Source of the DNA: Tangfeifania diversioriginum
Lineage (GTDB): Bacteria; Bacteroidota; Bacteroidia; Bacteroidales; Prolixibacteraceae
Reading direction: 5' to 3'
Length of the DNA stretch: 64,000 nucleotides
NCBI RefSeq assembly: GCF_900141875.1
Contig: NZ_FQZE01000007.1
Span: 99,044-163,043 of the forward strand
Both the position numbers and the translations under genes were made by a program. Positions 62,179-64,000 of the stretch are shown here, piece by piece. Each line of letters begins with the position of its first letter. The first letter of the stretch is position 1. The notes below the pieces were generated by a model. That model saw only the letters and a program-made list of their open reading frames with translations, had not been told where the DNA came from and did not search any database.

Positions 62179-62961
62179 ATGGGCAAAAAGGCAGTAGGTG
62201 ATTTTACTGTAATTTCAAATAGAAAACTAAATCAATCCAATTTTCTTTTAAAGCTGGCCGCTCCCGGGCCTTTACCCGATATTTCCCCGGGGCAGTTTGT
62301 CAATGTTGACATCAAAAATGCGAAAGAAATATTCCTGCGCCGTCCGTTTTCGGTTTTCGAAGTCGATTATTCCAACAACACGTTATCACTTATTGTAAAA
62401 ATTCTGGGCAGAGGTTCAAAAGTACTCACTGAGATTAACGAAGGAGATAAAATCAGCCTTATTTATCCGCTTGGTAAGAGTTTTACTATTCCGTCGGCAA
62501 ATGAGAAAATACTAGCTGTTGGAGGAGGTAGCGGAGTTGCACCACTTCTGTTTCTGGCAAAAGAATCGAAGTTAAAAACAGATAATGTAGATATAATCCT
62601 GGGCGCACGTAGTGCTGAAGACCATATTCAGGTTGATGAGTATAAAAAATTTGCAAATTTACATTTTACAACTGAAGATGGTACGCTGGGAGCTAAAGGT
62701 TTTGTTACCCACCATCCTGTTTTCCGGGAAAAACTGAATGCTTACGATAAAGTTTATGCCTGCGGCCCTGATGCAATGATGAAAGCAGTTGCCAAAGAAG
62801 CAAAGGCAGCAGGTGTTTTTTGTGAAGTATCGCTCGAAAACCTGATGGCTTGTGGCTTTGGCGTTTGCTTGTGCTGTATTGAACCTACTCAACATGGTAA
62901 CAAATGTGTATGCACTGACGGTCCGGTGTTTAATATTAATGATTTGAAATGGCAGATTTAA
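62179..62961 (+). CDS. pyrK: dihydroorotate dehydrogenase electron-transfer subunit PyrK
   Basis: A 260-residue ferredoxin-reductase-type subunit. The FAD region is at about 35-60 ([20 protein letters not shown]), the NAD region at about 115-125 ([11 protein letters not shown]), and the 2Fe-2S Cys are in CGFGVCLCC and NKCVCTDG (about 225-250). It passes electrons from orotate-forming PyrD to NAD. It overlaps pyrD by 13 nt and shares its promoter. Confidence 0.95.
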   Translation: MGKKAVGDFTVISNRKLNQSNFLLKLAAPGPLPDISPGQFVNVDIKNAKEIFLRRPFSVFEVDYSNNTLSLIVKILGRGSKVLTEINEGDKISLIYPLGKSFTIPSANEKILAVGGGSGVAPLLFLAKESKLKTDNVDIILGARSAEDHIQVDEYKKFANLHFTTEDGTLGAKGFVTHHPVFREKLNAYDKVYACGPDAMMKAVAKEAKAAGVFCEVSLENLMACGFGVCLCCIEPTQHGNKCVCTDGPVFNINDLKWQI

Positions 62962-63860
62962 GTGGAAAAATACATAAACTGAATTTAAAAAATCCGGTAA
63001 TGCTCGCTTCTGGAACGTGCGGATTTGCAGAGGAAATTAATGATTTTTATGATGTTTCGCAGGTGGGAGGGATTTTCCTGAAAGGAACAACTCTGCGCAA
63101 TCGCGATGGCAACGAATATCCGCGAATGGCTGAAACAGCCTCAGGGATGTTAAATGCTGTTGGCCTGCAAAATAAAGGAGTTGATTATTTCATTGAAACT
63201 ACTTACCCCAAAATAAAGGATTACAACACGCCGCTTATTGTAAACGTAAATGGTTCTACCGTAGAAGAATACATTGAATTAACCGAAAAGATTAACGAAC
63301 TGGACAAAATTCCGGCAATTGAATTAAATATTTCCTGCCCCAATGTAAAGGAAGGCGGAATGGCTTTTGGAATTACCTGCCCGGGGGCGGAAGCTGTTAC
63401 CAGGGAGGTCCGAAGAGTGTACGACAAAACTTTAATTGTCAAGCTTTCGCCAAATGTTACCGATGTTTCCGAAATTGCAAAAGCTGTTGAAGGCCAGGGA
63501 GCCGATAGTGTGTCACTGGTAAATACTTTTTTGGGAATGGCAATTGATTCGGCTACACGTAAACCTCTTCTTTCAACCATAACCGGGGGACTTTCAGGCC
63601 CTGCAATTAAACCAATTGCACTGCGAATGGTTTGGCAGGTTGCGCAGGCTGTAAAAATTCCGGTAATTGGCATTGGCGGAATTATAAACACTGCCGATGC
63701 CATTGAATTTTTGCTGGCCGGTGCATCGGCCGTTCAGGTTGGAACCGGATTATTTAAAGATCCGTTCATCCCCCTTGAAATCATTGAAGGCATGAAAAAA
63801 TACCTCGAAGAGCATAGATTAAACAATATCACTGATTTAATTGGCGGTTTACAAATGTAA
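62949..63860 (+). CDS. pyrD: dihydroorotate dehydrogenase B, catalytic subunit PyrD
   Basis: A 303-residue class 1B enzyme, an FMN TIM barrel that oxidises dihydroorotate to orotate in pyrimidine synthesis. Landmarks are [32 protein letters not shown] (with the class 1 catalytic Cys region at ITCPGAEAV), [22 protein letters not shown] and [29 protein letters not shown]. Encoded immediately after pyrK with a 13-nt overlap, so translation is coupled. Confidence 0.97.
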   Translation: MADLSGKIHKLNLKNPVMLASGTCGFAEEINDFYDVSQVGGIFLKGTTLRNRDGNEYPRMAETASGMLNAVGLQNKGVDYFIETTYPKIKDYNTPLIVNVNGSTVEEYIELTEKINELDKIPAIELNISCPNVKEGGMAFGITCPGAEAVTREVRRVYDKTLIVKLSPNVTDVSEIAKAVEGQGADSVSLVNTFLGMAIDSATRKPLLSTITGGLSGPAIKPIALRMVWQVAQAVKIPVIGIGGIINTADAIEFLLAGASAVQVGTGLFKDPFIPLEIIEGMKKYLEEHRLNNITDLIGGLQM

Positions 63861-63924
63861 ACATTCTCTTTTTTTGATTCTTCATTTCTTTTCTTCAAAC
63901 CTTTTTAACCTACCTTATACACAA

Positions 63925-64000
63925 TCATGCAACGTTGTTTAATTGTGCGAGTTGATTCTCAAGAAATTTAATACGCTTTTCTTTAAATGCTGCTTGGTTC
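63925..64000 (-). CDS. end of an unidentified gene (partial)
   Basis: The last 24 codons before a TGA stop on the minus strand (NQAAFKEKRIKFLENQLA, ending in NNVA), a helical, charged end that looks coiled-coil. The gene extends beyond the window. Too short to identify. Positions 63861-63924 show no recognised element. Confidence 0.45.
   Translation of the reverse strand, partial: NQAAFKEKRIKFLENQLAQLNNVA

Overview
The window looks like the chromosome of a Bacteroidota bacterium, probably a marine or sediment member of the Marinilabiliales/Prolixibacteraceae type (the phylum is well supported, the family is a guess). The evidence is a gldD gliding-motility lipoprotein start beside ssb and mutY, two proteins with type IX secretion (T9SS) C-terminal sorting domains, a tiny Lys/Arg-rich ribosomal-type protein typical of the phylum, many TAnnTTTG promoter -7 boxes, an M56/BlaI/TonB cassette, and many SPI-type signal peptides ending in AQ.

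Layout. 1-13.4 kb is housekeeping: gldD (partial), ssb, mutY, an HU/IHF protein with a 30-residue basic protein, RNase G, DsbD, a nicotinamidase-like hydrolase, a TrmH-type methyltransferase, a second HU, tRNA-Ser(UGA), tRNA-Trp(CCA), an MsbA-like exporter, purB and an NfeD protein. 13.4-14.2 kb is a gene-free leader. 14.2-22 kb is a co-directional accessory block of exported proteins: a beta-helix protein, a T9SS cargo, three lipoproteins (two are tandem paralogues), a CsgG-family pore-like protein with a C-terminal extension, a protein made of four copies of one unknown domain, and a small beta-barrel.

22.2-30.6 kb is a TetR-controlled tripartite ABC efflux operon (TetR, TolC, HlyD, two ATPases, two ABC-2 permeases; like ybhGFSR/cecR of enterobacteria with the double ATPase split in two). 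It is interrupted by three genes of the four-helix-bundle (S23) family, and nearly every gene junction carries short word-like repeats such as ACTGCGACTG. 30.7-37.8 kb holds a DUF5060 glycosidase-like gene with a Zn alcohol dehydrogenase, a NIPSNAP protein, a beta-barrel, an FGE-like lipoprotein, a small membrane protein and a ThuA protein. 38-42.4 kb is one 1476-residue T9SS surface protein.

42.6-50.5 kb contains an M48 peptidase, an MNT/HEPN pair, cinA, a RAYT transposase between two oppositely oriented REP hairpins, an AsmA protein and a C26 glutamine amidotransferase. 50.5-53.4 kb is a TonB-BlaI-M56 regulatory cassette with four copies of one operator (AACTAA-N4-TTAGTT core). 53.4-60.8 kb has a TPR protein, a membrane-bound LuxR regulator divergent from a membrane protein with a repeated CTACTTTGGT motif between them, a peptidase/propeller/barrel fusion and a membrane metallophosphoesterase. 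60.8-64 kb has an AT-rich stretch, an XRE regulator, a candidate small RNA, pyrK-pyrD and the end of an unidentified gene.

The most unusual features are the S23 genes and word-like repeats that riddle the efflux operon, the RAYT/REP island, the BlaI-type regulon in which the sensor protease carries a TonB domain, and the CsgG-containing secreted-protein operon without curli genes. Gene calls come from reading the translations and motifs; no database search was run.
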